From Moritella yayanosii (GTDB lineage Bacteria; Pseudomonadota; Gammaproteobacteria; Enterobacterales; Moritellaceae), in NCBI RefSeq assembly GCF_900465055.1, contig NZ_LS483250.1, positions 744,001-808,000 on the forward strand: 64,000 bases of DNA. Direction: 5' to 3'. Under the pieces are notes generated by a model. That model saw only the letters and a list, made by a program, of their open reading frames with translations. It did not search any database and was not told where the DNA came from. How positions within the stretch are numbered: position 1 is the first letter of the stretch; the number at the start of each line of letters is the position of its first letter. The position numbers and the translations under genes are program-made. Positions 17,801-26,954 of this stretch are shown here, in pieces.

Positions 17801-18156
17801 ATAAAATCATGATACTTATTTTGGTTAGTGTAATTGCATCATGTTCAAGTGCCGCTATGAAGGAAGCAGATTCACTAAATCAAAAAACACTTTATAAAAA
17901 CTGGGTTTTAAGCCGCTGTTTAGCAGCTATTGTAGATGATAAAAAACAAAAAAAAGATGCGTTTAATACAGCTAGTGCATATTTAGAAGTATCCAACTTG
18001 CCTGTAGAGTATTTTTTGGCATCAGAAACGCTAATGCAACAGTTTATTTCTTTAGAATATCAAGGCTCGATTTCTGGCTCATTTAATACAAAAAAATGTA
18101 TTGATTTATTTGGCAGCAAAGAATTAGATAACTTGTACCATGAACTCACAAAGTGA
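17797..18156 (+). CDS. tai4: Type VI secretion immunity protein, Tai4 family
   Basis: 119 residues starting within the tae4 stop (ATGA). The N-terminus is a signal peptide with lipobox VIASC (Cys16), so the protein should be a periplasmic lipoprotein, the compartment where Tae4 acts. The body (KNWVLSRCLAAIV, AFNTASAYLEVSNLP) fits the all-helical Tai4 family. It should bind Tae4 and block its active site. Many family members have a cleavable signal and not a lipid anchor, so the lipobox is worth noting. The stop codon overlaps the first base of the next integron core site. Confidence 0.82.
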   Translation: MNKIMILILVSVIASCSSAAMKEADSLNQKTLYKNWVLSRCLAAIVDDKKQKKDAFNTASAYLEVSNLPVEYFLASETLMQQFISLEYQGSISGSFNTKKCIDLFGSKELDNLYHELTK

Positions 18157-18178
18157 TTTAACAAGTTGCTGCATAGGA
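18156..18178 (+). repeat. 5' part of the tae4-tai4 cassette attC, interrupted by the group II intron
   Basis: ATTTAAC at 18156-18162 is a perfect R'' box and the exact reverse complement of GTTAAAT at the cassette's left boundary, as required of one circular cassette. AAGTTGCTG follows; its complement CAGCAACTT appears at about 18811-18822, beyond the intron. The R' end is not recognisable, so the site is broken or degenerate. Confidence 0.6.
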
Positions 18179-18794
18179 GTGGTGAATTTGGCAGGGTGTA
18201 AGTCCCTGTCAGGTAAGGTTTAACCAACCACCTGTATCGAGTGTTGCGCCTTTGGCGGAGTTTGAGATTAGCCGATGCTTTTCAGTGAGCGATCACAATC
18301 AAGCGAACAATATAGGTGAAGCGTACACAGAGAATCATATAGGCCATAGGGATTGTCGTGGCATGTTTGAAGAGATGTATTGAGAACTTGAGAGATCCAA
18401 AGGTGTTCCACAGGATGTGGTAGGGAAGCTTAGCCAAAAGCAAAGCCAGCGATGACCCTTTGGAAGTCAGATCAGCCCATAGTAGTCTGAGCAGGGGAAA
18501 GCCTTGAGCATGGCGAAGGAGCTGACAGTTATATTTGAATTGTAATAGAAACATGCCCCGGACATGTAGGGCTGGATAATGCATGAAAACTGAATTGCAA
18601 TTCGTTACATTCAGGCGAAGCTGTGTCGGCAATCTAATGTCACTGGACAGAGGAACGAAAGTAAGACGTTTATTATCGAGCACGTGAAGGCAAAGTCTGC
18701 ACGAGTGAATATATAACTGAAGAGCTGGATGCGGTAGTTCCGCACGTCTGGATCTGTGTGGGGTCGGCTCAGTAATGGGTCGCTCTACCACGAT
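18179..18794 (+). mobile_element. Group II intron, ORF-less (about 616 nt)
   Basis: The 5' end GTGGTG is followed by GGCAGGGTGTAAGTCCCTG, typical of bacterial group II intron domain I. Domain V lies at 18722-18754: GAGCTGGAT, GCGG-TAGTT-CCGC, then ACGTCTGGATC. Domain VI follows and ends CTACCACGAT, with a candidate branch A eight bases from the AU end. No reverse transcriptase/maturase gene is present; the whole element is too short. It would need a maturase in trans to splice. Boundaries are judged from consensus and from the shared 3' end with a second copy at 21125-21197. Confidence 0.65.
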
Positions 18795-18883
18795 GTATGT
18801 TTTCAGTATTCAGCAACTTTGGTCAAGATAATTAAATTGATAGGTATTATTATCTAGTGGCTGAGGAGAATGGGAGTATTGAA

Positions 18884-19750
18884 ATGGTAAAATATCAAAA
18901 CAGATTTATTGAAATACTTAGTTATGTGGAAGCTAACCTTGATACAGATCTTGATGTTGAAAAACTTTGCCAATTAGCATATCTGTCAAAGTATCACTTT
19001 CACAGACAGTGCTCAGCCTTCTTTGGCATGTCTGTGATGTCACTTGTTAAACTACTTCGACTTAAAAGGGCTGCATATCAACTAGCTTATCGAAGTGAAA
19101 CAAAGGTTGTTGATGTTGCACTGGCATGCGGTTATGAAAGTCATGAAGGATTTTGTAGGGCTTTCAAAAAAATATTCAATCAAAGTCCATCTGGCTTTAG
19201 TCTGGCTCCTGATTGGACTCCTTGGCATTCTAAATATGAACCAATTCTGAAACTGAGGACAAAGATCATGACTGATAAAGTTAATCTAAACGTAGAAATC
19301 GTAGAATTTCCTGAAACACTAGTAGCTACAATGGAGCACAGAGGGGCGCCAGATTTACTTGGTAATACTATAAAGAAGTTTATTGAATGGAGAAAAGAAA
19401 ATCGTTTTCCACCTAGCAAGAGTAAAACATTCAATTTATTATATGATGATCCAAATGTTACCGCTCCAGATGAATATAGGTTAGATCTTTGTTGTTCTAT
19501 TGAGTGCGAAGTAGAAGAGAGCCCTGAAGGTATTGTAAACAAAGTTATTCCTAAAGGAAGGTGTGCTGTTATTCGTCATATTGGTAGTGATGATTACCTT
19601 AGTGTGCTGATAAATTCCCTTTATTCTAAATGGCTTGAAGAGTCGCATTATGAATTGAGAGACTTTCCAATATTCTTAGAAAGGGTTTGCTTCTTTCCTG
19701 AATCTTCAGAAAATGAAGTAATTACAGATATTTATTTGCCAATTAAGTAA
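18884..19750 (+). CDS. AraC-family regulator with GyrI-like effector domain
   Basis: 288 residues from ATG 18884, seven bases after GGGAG; a GTG 27 bases upstream is the alternative. Residues 1-105 hold the two helix-turn-helix motifs of AraC proteins (LCQLAYLSKYHFHRQCSAFF; VVDVALACGYESHEGFCRAF). Residues 125-288 are a GyrI-like small-molecule-binding domain (MEHRGAPDLLG, GRCAVIRHIG). The layout resembles Rob/SbmC-type regulators of drug or stress response. The target is unknown. It lies between the intron and the relE cassette and could be a cassette gene. Confidence 0.85.
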   Translation: MVKYQNRFIEILSYVEANLDTDLDVEKLCQLAYLSKYHFHRQCSAFFGMSVMSLVKLLRLKRAAYQLAYRSETKVVDVALACGYESHEGFCRAFKKIFNQSPSGFSLAPDWTPWHSKYEPILKLRTKIMTDKVNLNVEIVEFPETLVATMEHRGAPDLLGNTIKKFIEWRKENRFPPSKSKTFNLLYDDPNVTAPDEYRLDLCCSIECEVEESPEGIVNKVIPKGRCAVIRHIGSDDYLSVLINSLYSKWLEESHYELRDFPIFLERVCFFPESSENEVITDIYLPIK

Positions 19751-19815
19751 CTCACATTCGTTGCAAAAGAAAAGACGCAACAAATTGCGCCAGCATTGCT
19801 CATAGCTTATGGGGG
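19747..19815 (+). repeat. Possible degenerate attC after the AraC gene
   Basis: Begins AAC just after the AraC stop and ends GGGGGCGTT. CGTTGC / GCAACA pair inside. The R boxes fit poorly. Support comes mainly from the right side: TTAAGT at 19816-19821 is the mirror of the ACTTAAC box at 20410, so a cassette boundary should lie here. Confidence 0.35.
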
Positions 19816-19829
19816 CGTTTTAAGTTTTT

Positions 19830-20117
19830 CTAGTTGATGCGATTCATTGCAGCAGTATATATTTTTCCTTTGTCACGTTTTCCAACAGAGATCACGGTGA
19901 CCGTAACTACTGTATCATTGACTTCGTAAACTAACCGATAACCTACTTGCCTAAGCTTAATTTTATATAATTCGTTACCACCAGATAGCTTGGCGCTTTC
20001 AATATGTGGATTGCTTAAAATATCGGTTAACTTTTTCTTAAACTGTGATTGAATCGTCGCACCTAACTTTTTCCATTCTTTAAGTGCTGACTTTTTAAAT
20101 TCTAACTCATAGGTCAT
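19830..20117 (-). CDS. relE: RelE-family toxin of a type II toxin-antitoxin system
   Basis: 95 residues, matching E. coli RelE along its length: LEFKKSALKEWKKLG, QFKKKL, ELYKIKLRQVGYRLVYEV and VISVGKRDK. RelE is a ribosome-dependent mRNA interferase; the Arg and Lys residues of the central strands (KIKLRQVGYR) and the C-terminal Tyr (IYTAAM) are kept. The start overlaps the antitoxin stop by 11 bases, so synthesis is coupled. It is oriented against the neighbouring cassette genes, as toxin-antitoxin cassettes with their own promoter often are. Confidence 0.9.
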   Translation of the reverse strand: MTYELEFKKSALKEWKKLGATIQSQFKKKLTDILSNPHIESAKLSGGNELYKIKLRQVGYRLVYEVNDTVVTVTVISVGKRDKGKIYTAAMNRIN

Positions 20118-20355
20118 TTAAACTAACCTTTACACTTGCTTCATTTTTACGTTGTTCAACAATCGCAAGTAGCTCTAAATCTTCAATGTAATCCATCATA
20201 AACTCATAAGTATCTGCTGGTATGCAATAAAACGCAGGTTCATTTCTATTTAATACCGCAATAGCTTCTCCGTGAGCACTCAATGCGACTTTCATAGGGT
20301 TTGCTTTAAGCTCGCTAATACTTGCAGCTGCTTCAGTTAATATTCTAGTTGTCAT
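20107..20355 (-). CDS. Phd/YefM-type antitoxin partner of RelE
   Basis: 82 residues. The N-terminus TTRILTEAAASISELKANPM and AIAVLNRNEPAFYCIP are the DNA-binding Phd/YefM fold found with RelE toxins in Vibrio superintegrons. The C-terminal helix (LEDLELLAIVEQRKNE-like) should wrap the toxin. It probably represses its own promoter; no operator could be defined. The gene lies upstream of, and overlaps, relE. Confidence 0.87.
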   Translation of the reverse strand: MTTRILTEAAASISELKANPMKVALSAHGEAIAVLNRNEPAFYCIPADTYEFMMDYIEDLELLAIVEQRKNEASVKVSLNDL

Positions 20356-20409
20356 GCTTTACTCGGTACGCTAAAGTGGTCTCTAATTAAGGCTAGTATA
20401 AACGATGAA

Positions 20410-20509
20410 ACTTAACAAGTCACTCAAGCAGGACAAATAACAGTTGGTTTTTGTTCCTTCGTCGCTTATTTTAACCAACTATCATTTTCCTCTTAGTGTG
20501 GCGTTGGTA
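20410..20509 (+). repeat. Integron attC site, about 100 bp (Vibrio superintegron type)
   Basis: Starts ACTTAAC (perfect RYYYAAC). The outer arms CACTCAAGCAGGAC and TTTTCCTCTTAGTGT are imperfectly complementary, and the inner arms CAGTTGGTT and AACCAACTA pair around CTTCGTCG. It ends TGTGGCGTTGG. Length and arm order are those of VCR-like attC repeats. The RRRY after GTT is not conserved, so the next cassette was probably replaced by the IS110 debris that follows. Confidence 0.75.
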
Positions 20510-20759
20510 TGACTCCCCACGTCAAGTAAAACGCAGAGATCCTTGCTAAAAAATATAGCCATAAATTCACTTTTCTTAAATCGAGAGGCGTCGTGACACC
20601 TGTCTTCAGTCTATGCTCGTGAAATCAGCTAACTTTCATTAACTGCCATCCTAAAGCTTCCGCGTCCTGCTTTCGCCCTGTTACCTACATCCATGTAGGC
20701 AACGCCGTCGGTGGTTGTGCCACACCAGATGCTTGTTCTATACGCTAACTCAACAACTT

Positions 20760-21118
20760 TTATCATGCAGGCACTCTCGATAGCCGTAATTTTGGCTCTA
20801 CGGGTGTCAGCACTATTTCACGCGATACCGTCCAGATATAGGCAATCATTTCCCGTGCTATTGCCGTGACAATCACGTTGTAATTTTAGCCTCGACTATT
20901 ACCACACTCAGTAATAGATCCGAGATTACGGCTCCCACCACTACTATGTTCGCTAGGAACCAGCCCTAAGTAACTCATTAGTTTTCTTGGGTGATCAAAT
21001 CGAGTTAAGTCACCAAGTTCTGCTACTACGCCAGTTTTTAACATGATGCTCGAGTTCATTATCGAGCCGTTTTAATCGATTCATACGCTCAGTTATTGTT
21101 TGTATTCCTGCAAAACTA
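20760..21118 (-). pseudogene. IS110-family transposase remnant
   Basis: Minus-strand segments read RLKRLDNELEHH, then in another frame TGVVAELGDLTRFDHPRKLM, SYLGLVPSEHSSGGSRNLGS, ECGNSR and finally AIAREMIAYIWTV. These are C-terminal motifs of IS110/IS116/IS902 transposases. The join between the first and second segments lacks the usual intervening residues, and the N-terminal DEDD domain is absent. The 250 bases to its right end (20510-20760) show only weak debris. Confidence 0.7.
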
Positions 21119-21124
21119 TTTGTT

Positions 21125-21197
21125 GAGCAGGGTGCGGTAGTTCCGCACGTCCGGATCTGTGTGGGGTCGGCTCAGTAATGGGTCGCTCTACCACGAT
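21125..21197 (+). mobile_element. Solo 3' end (domains V-VI) of the same group II intron
   Basis: From TGCGGTAGTTCCGCACGTC through to CTACCACGAT it repeats the last about 65 bases of the 18179-18794 intron with one substitution (CCGG for CTGG); the first bases (GAGCAGGG) differ more. Nothing of domains I-IV precedes it; IS110 debris abuts it. Both copies face the same way, so they form a direct repeat enclosing the AraC, relE and IS110 segment. Confidence 0.7.
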
Positions 21198-21335
21198 GTG
21201 GCTTGCGATAAAACTAGCGTTTGAGTATATCGAAAGTTAGAAAACGTTGCTTTATTAAAAGCTACTTATTGGGTAAAATCTCAATCGATTTATTGTGGAT
21301 GCAATAAAATATAATGGAAATTAAAGGATTAAAAC

Positions 21336-21780
21336 ATGGACGTACTACCTAGTACACAAAACAATACATATCGTTGAAAAACAGATGCCTGTCGATCAAC
21401 TTATTATGATTATGTACAACTCTCCCTCTAAAAATACTTACAAACACTTTAAAATAGTTAATTCCCATATTAAGAATGGCATCGTTCACCAATGGAGTAA
21501 ACAACCGTCCAATGTCACTACCATCCCTAATTTTAATAAAAACTATGCTGCTGTAGCTGAAATGTCACGTAATCTAAAACGTGTTGGTTATTTGGGGATC
21601 GTGCTTACAGGAGTTAATGCGATATCCAGCATACAAAAGGCCTGCACCGTTAGCGATGATGCACAATGTAGTAAACGGGTAAAGCTGCGGGTAGTATCGT
21701 TGGAGGAGTTTTTGTTGGTTCATGTCTAGTGGAGCGTTGATGGCTACATCTGCAATTATGGTCAAAGTATATGACTTATA
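21336..21780 (+). pseudogene. Frameshifted gene with a glycine-zipper C-terminus, possibly a pore-forming or T6SS toxin
   Basis: The main open part (from 21385) reads NLKRVGYLGIVLTGVNAISS, then CTVSDDAQCSKRV. A frame change then gives AAGSIVGGVFVGSCLVER. Upstream, another frame gives TYYLVHKTIHIVEKQMPVDQ. The order hydrophobic helix, Cys-x8-Cys, then a glycine-zipper helix resembles the membrane-active C-termini of some colicin-like and T6SS-linked effectors. I do not recognise a named family. At least two frameshifts make it a pseudogene. Confidence 0.4.
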
Positions 21781-21798
21781 AAAAGCAACTATAATAAG

Positions 21799-21828
21799 AA
21801 TAAGGTGTCGCGTAGCGGACACCTTATT
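21799..21828. terminator. Perfect 11-bp hairpin, terminator-like
   Basis: AATAAGGTGTC pairs with GACACCTTATT around an eight-base loop. No T tract follows on the plus strand. It may be a terminator or a relic of an attC-like fold. Confidence 0.4.
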
Positions 21829-21912
21829 CGGGTGTTGAACAAGCCCGAGCCCTTCTTTATATAGTAAATAACGTGTTTGATCTTGGTGGGGTAAGTGTTC
21901 AGCAGACCCTAC

Positions 21913-22186
21913 TTGAAAAATAAAATATATCAAACAGAGCCGCCTGAAGTCGTTAATCTTAACGAGGCTAATAAATTAATTCAGGAATTATGGCAACAAC
22001 TAAGAGAATATGAAGACAGATTGGCCACATCCTCACGGGGCATAAGCGACCAATAACAGAACTTAAAGCGTCTGATGTTGTTATATCTTGCACACCTGAA
22101 ACCCAGTGTAAAAGCTGTGCTTGTACCGTTGAATCTTACGATAACCGAGTTATCGACATCAAGTTTATGCGTAAACCAACCCTCTG
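21913..22186 (+). pseudogene. IS66-family transposase N-terminal fragment
   Basis: Reads KNKIYQTEPPEVVNLNEANK, LIQELWQQLREYEDRLATSS and stops. A second frame then gives LKASDVVISC and CKSCACTVESYDNRV. This fits the leucine-zipper and zinc-finger N-terminal region of IS66 TnpC. The catalytic domain is missing. Confidence 0.6.
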
Positions 22187-22256
22187 ACTACAGATCTTCA
22201 CTGACCTTACCTCCAGACATTTCAAGGTAATGCCGAATATACCTAACAACAGAAAA

Positions 22257-22745
22257 CTAAATCATGTATAGATCCACGTATTCATGCACAGGAATTTTCT
22301 CTAGCTGTCCTTGATCCAGCGATATAGCCAGAATGGCTCTTAGTAGATCAATCCGCTCATCTGAGGCCACCTTATCTTCGTAATCCGCAGCCGTCAGTCG
22401 GCCAAAAATAAGCGGCACTGCAACCATATATTGAATGCAATGATCCCGATCTGCTGGGTTATCTAATGGGCCTTTTTTATCGATAATTCGAATGCAGGCT
22501 TCATGGGTGCGAATGGTAATATTTTTGATGTCTGCGACAGATTTCCCTGATTTTAGAAGTTGACTATGTAAAGTGATTGCCGCCTCCACTGCCGTCTGAG
22601 AATGAAACTCTGCAGGAAAGGAAATTTTAAATAATACATTTTCCATTACATAGCAAGCATACGGGCGCTGGAATTTAAACGCTTGGCCCTTAAATGAAAC
22701 GCCATAAAACCCCCATGTCTTAGCGCTTAATACCGATGAATTTTC
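22257..22745 (-). pseudogene. prpD: 2-methylcitrate dehydratase (PrpD) fragment
   Basis: The frame reads SSVLSAKTWGFYGVSFKG, FQRPYACYVMENVLFKISFP and IRTHEACIRIIDKKGPLDNP, then DRDHCIQYMVAVPLIFGRL, all characteristic of the C-terminal third of PrpD (about 480 residues when whole). After DERIDLLRA the sequence leaves the family and ends with an unrelated 25-residue tail. The N-terminal two thirds are gone. An ATG-started piece (22646-22257) remains open but cannot be functional. Confidence 0.75.
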
Positions 22746-22881
22746 TCAACACCGTGTGCAACGAACAGCCGCGTACGCTGGAATCAGCGGTACTTGGCCA
22801 GCGGAAAGCAGGTCAATAATAGGGATTATCTTTGTGGTCATTGGGCACCTGATATGGATAAATTGATTATTAACCGATAAG

Positions 22882-24345
<1,464 letters not shown>

Positions 24346-24349
<4 letters not shown>

Positions 24350-24993
24350 AGGGGCTCCTCATGGCGTGGGTAGAATGGCTGTTTTCCCGCTGCGTGGTTG
24401 GTCGTATCGACAATTTCCTCGATTTCCGGGGCGACCCTTTTCAGCATGACTTCAAATCCCTGTCGCAGTGTTATCTGAGAGGATGCACATCCCTGGCAGC
24501 CGCCGCTCATGCTGATGTAAAGTTTTCCTTGGCGGATTTCTACTATCGATATTTTGCCGCCGTGGTTAGCAATTGAACGGTTTATCTCCTTGTCCAGCAG
24601 TGCCTGAATAACAGTAATAAGCTCTGCATCTGACCTTCTTTGCATACCGGTTTGTGTGTCAGTGTGAATATACATCTCCAAGATAGCTGGCACGCCAGTC
24701 AACAGCTGTGCGCGGATGGCTGTGCCGATGGCGGCTTTTAGTCCTGACCACGAGGCGGTCGGCTCCTTGCAGATGGTCACTATGCTCTCGGCAATGAGCA
24801 CGTTGGCTACGCCGGGGAGTACAAACAATTGCTCGCCTAGCGGCGAACCGGCAGCTCGTTCCTTGTTGGCGAAGAAGAAGGGGCCGCCAGGATGCAAAGT
24901 ACGGCTCACGATGAACTTGCACGTGTCGGGGTCAGCGATCGAAGTCTCCGCACGAATGCTGATCGGTTGATCCGCAAGCAGGAAATCAGACAT
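24346..24993 (-). CDS. NifU-domain iron-sulfur protein (NfuA-like)
   Basis: 215 residues from ATG 24993, overlapping the upstream Mrp-like stop. The N-terminal part (10-95: PNT-like IRAETSIADPDTCKFIVSRT, GSPLGEQLFVLPGVANVLI) is a Nfu N-terminal scaffold domain. The C-terminal part (125-195) is a NifU domain with MSGGCQGCASSQ (Cys166, Cys169) that should carry a [4Fe-4S] cluster at a dimer interface. It should deliver Fe-S clusters. It is the middle gene of a coupled set with an Mrp-type ATPase. Base composition is clearly more G+C-rich than the flanking chromosome. Confidence 0.85.
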
Positions 24994-26233
24994 TTTCAAC
25001 GCTCCTCGCCGCAGCGTCCGCGCCTAATGCACGTAGGTCGTTAAACGAATATATCCCGCTGTTATGGCCGTCGCTCCAATCGAACGTGATCGCGTAGTTG
25101 CCGACGCTCATGATCTGTCGTGGACTCACATCAGATCGTATCGTCTTTGGATCGAGCAGCTTGCGTCCGCTCATCTCCTCGATGCAGAGGGCGCAATGAC
25201 ATGCCAAGCGCAGGTCTCGGACGTCGAAGTCGTCGCGATGACCGTCTTCCCAGAGGATAGATAAGGTACGCGGATCGCGCCGCAGGAAACCGATCGGGGT
25301 CTTCTGTGATCCAGCAGGCCGCGCCGCGTCTTCCATCCAGCCAGGCGCGCCCTCGTCGCTGTCCCACTTCCACACAAAGGGTTTCAGCACGGTAACCGCC
25401 TCGTGCAGCTGCTCCACCAGCGCGGTGGCGATGGAGGCATACACCTTGGCGCTGACCGACGTTGGCTGGTCCGCCACGATCGGCCGACCCTCATCACCGG
25501 AGGTAACGACATCGATATCGAGAGGTAAGGCACCCAAGAAGGGGACGTCGAGCTCTTTGCTCATCTGCTCGCCACCGCCGTGACGGAAGATATCCGTGTT
25601 CTCGCCGCAGTGAGGGCAGGTAAATGTGCGCATGTTCTCGATGATGCCAAGGATATTGACCTGAACCTTCTCGAACATCCGCAAGCCTCGGCGGGCGATC
25701 TTTAGGCTCACGGCCTGTGGTGTTGTCACGATAACCACGCCCGACAGCGGCATACTCTGTGCCAGCGTCAATTGGGTGTCGCCGGTACCGGGCGGGAGGT
25801 CGAGAATCAAATAGTCCAGCGATCCCCATTGCACGCCGCCGACGAACATATTCAGATATTTTCCTACCATCGGCCCACGCAAGACGGCCGGGTCGTCGTC
25901 TCCGGTGAGCATGGCCATCGATACAACTTTCAGACCGTGCCGCAGTGCAGGGATCATCTTGCCATCCGGGGTCATCAACGGCGGTTTATCTGTTTCGATA
26001 CCGAGCATACCGGGAATACTTGGTCCAAGGATGTCTGCATCTACGATTCCTACACGCGCCCCGAGTTGTTGTAGCGCGAGCGCCAGATTGACGCTCACTG
26101 TAGACTTTCCGACGCCGCCCTTGCCGCTGCCGACAGCAATTATATGACGTATTCCGGGCATCCTTTCAGCGCTAACGGCCGATTGGGGTGACGCGTTTGG
26201 CGTTTGGCGTTGATTATGGTCAGTAGTGTGCAT
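24986..26233 (-). CDS. Mrp/NBP35-family Fe-S carrier ATPase fused to a DUF971 domain
   Basis: 415 residues from ATG 26233. A deviant Walker A GSGKGGVGKS lies at 35-44, with IVDADILGPS, LPPGTGD and the CPHC pair in FTCPHCGE. The last about 100 residues are a DUF971 domain (SILWEDGHRDDFDVRDLRLA, CHCALCIEEMSG, WSDGHNSGIYSF). Mrp proteins carry and transfer Fe-S clusters in the cytoplasm; the fusion is known in proteobacteria. It is coupled to the NifU-like gene by an eight-base overlap. G+C-rich composition points to transfer from another lineage. It appears intact. Confidence 0.88.
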   Translation of the reverse strand: MHTTDHNQRQTPNASPQSAVSAERMPGIRHIIAVGSGKGGVGKSTVSVNLALALQQLGARVGIVDADILGPSIPGMLGIETDKPPLMTPDGKMIPALRHGLKVVSMAMLTGDDDPAVLRGPMVGKYLNMFVGGVQWGSLDYLILDLPPGTGDTQLTLAQSMPLSGVVIVTTPQAVSLKIARRGLRMFEKVQVNILGIIENMRTFTCPHCGENTDIFRHGGGEQMSKELDVPFLGALPLDIDVVTSGDEGRPIVADQPTSVSAKVYASIATALVEQLHEAVTVLKPFVWKWDSDEGAPGWMEDAARPAGSQKTPIGFLRRDPRTLSILWEDGHRDDFDVRDLRLACHCALCIEEMSGRKLLDPKTIRSDVSPRQIMSVGNYAITFDWSDGHNSGIYSFNDLRALGADAAARSVENV

Positions 26234-26655
26234 GGCTAAATTCCTGATATTTTTAATTAACGGTGGAGCAGATAACGGGGAGCTCTTCCGCCAGAAAAAC
26301 AACCAATCCCAATTTTTGTGCCTATTACGAATTTTCAAAATACCTCCGCCGCATGCGCCTGTTCATCGGCATGGTAGTGGCGCACGGATCTTGGTGATGG
26401 ATGGCCAACAACGTGTGAGTTCAATTTGATTAACTTCAGCTGTTCGATACGTTATCTTCTACAAAAATGGCGTTAATCGGGCACACTGGTTAGAAATCGA
26501 CGTAAAATACATTGGTCACATACTCAATATCAAACCGTGTGGCGGCGAGTGGATCATCCTTCGCCATACTTTCAGTAATGCGAACCATACCCTTTAAAGT
26601 ATAAGCACTAAGCCGTTCCTGTCCAGCTGTGGCTTAGTGCAATAACGCTAAGCCT
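26234..26655. other. Gap between the imported block and helicase fragment
   Basis: About 420 bases. A minus-strand run near 26590-26500 reads VRITESMAKDDPLAATRFDI then EYVTNVFYVDF and a stop; it looks like a gene end but I cannot name it. No complete gene or promoter is supported. Confidence 0.4.
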
Positions 26656-26820
26656 GTGAACACCAAGGGGCAACCGCTAAATCAAATTGAATTCTTTGGT
26701 ATATTGAGACCTGAGCAGCAGAATGCTGTCGATGTCATGGCTGCACATGATACGGGTATTTTGCACGCGCCAACTGCTTTTGGGAAAACGGTTGCCGCTA
26801 TTGGCTTAATCGCTAAACGA
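26656..26820 (+). pseudogene. Superfamily II helicase fragment (TOTE conflict-system type)
   Basis: About 55 codons reading FFGILRPEQQNAVDVMAAHD and TGILHAPTAFGKTVAAIGLI, then AKRR. This is the Q-like region and Walker A (APTAFGKT) of the DEAD-like helicases of TOTE-type conflict systems or related restriction helicases. The rest is missing; the frame runs into the inverted pit remnant. It is a relic of a defence gene. Confidence 0.55.
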
Positions 26821-26931
26821 CGTTCCCATTGCGTTGGCAATGTCGTTAGCGCCAATACCCTAGGTCATAAAAAAGCCGACCCCAGCAGCAAATAAAACAA
26901 GAATTGTTCCGTAACTCGTGAGTATGTCCAT
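26818..26931 (-). pseudogene. Inorganic phosphate transporter (Pit) 5' remnant
   Basis: ATG 26931 behind AAGGTAACTGGAA starts MDILTSYGTILVLFAAGVGF, FMT, a TAG in place of the conserved Trp, then GIGANDIANAMGTS. This is the first transmembrane segment and the GANDVANA-type signature of PiT transporters. After 38 codons the sequence changes to the helicase fragment, so over 90% of the gene is missing. It follows the DUF47 gene by 24 bases, the usual DUF47-pit operon. Confidence 0.8.
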
Positions 26932-26954
26932 TTCCAGTTACCTTGTATTATCTT

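Noticed and set aside
18282-18791. 169-codon minus-strand frame across the group II intron
   Set aside because: It is antisense to a structured RNA with clear domains V and VI and resembles no protein.
18156-18794. Assignment of the intron to the group IIC-attC class
   Set aside because: Those introns usually insert at the other end of attC and in the opposite orientation; the class cannot be settled by eye.
21799-21828. Third attC site
   Set aside because: A strong hairpin, but without the RYYYAAC and GTTRRRY boxes at its edges.
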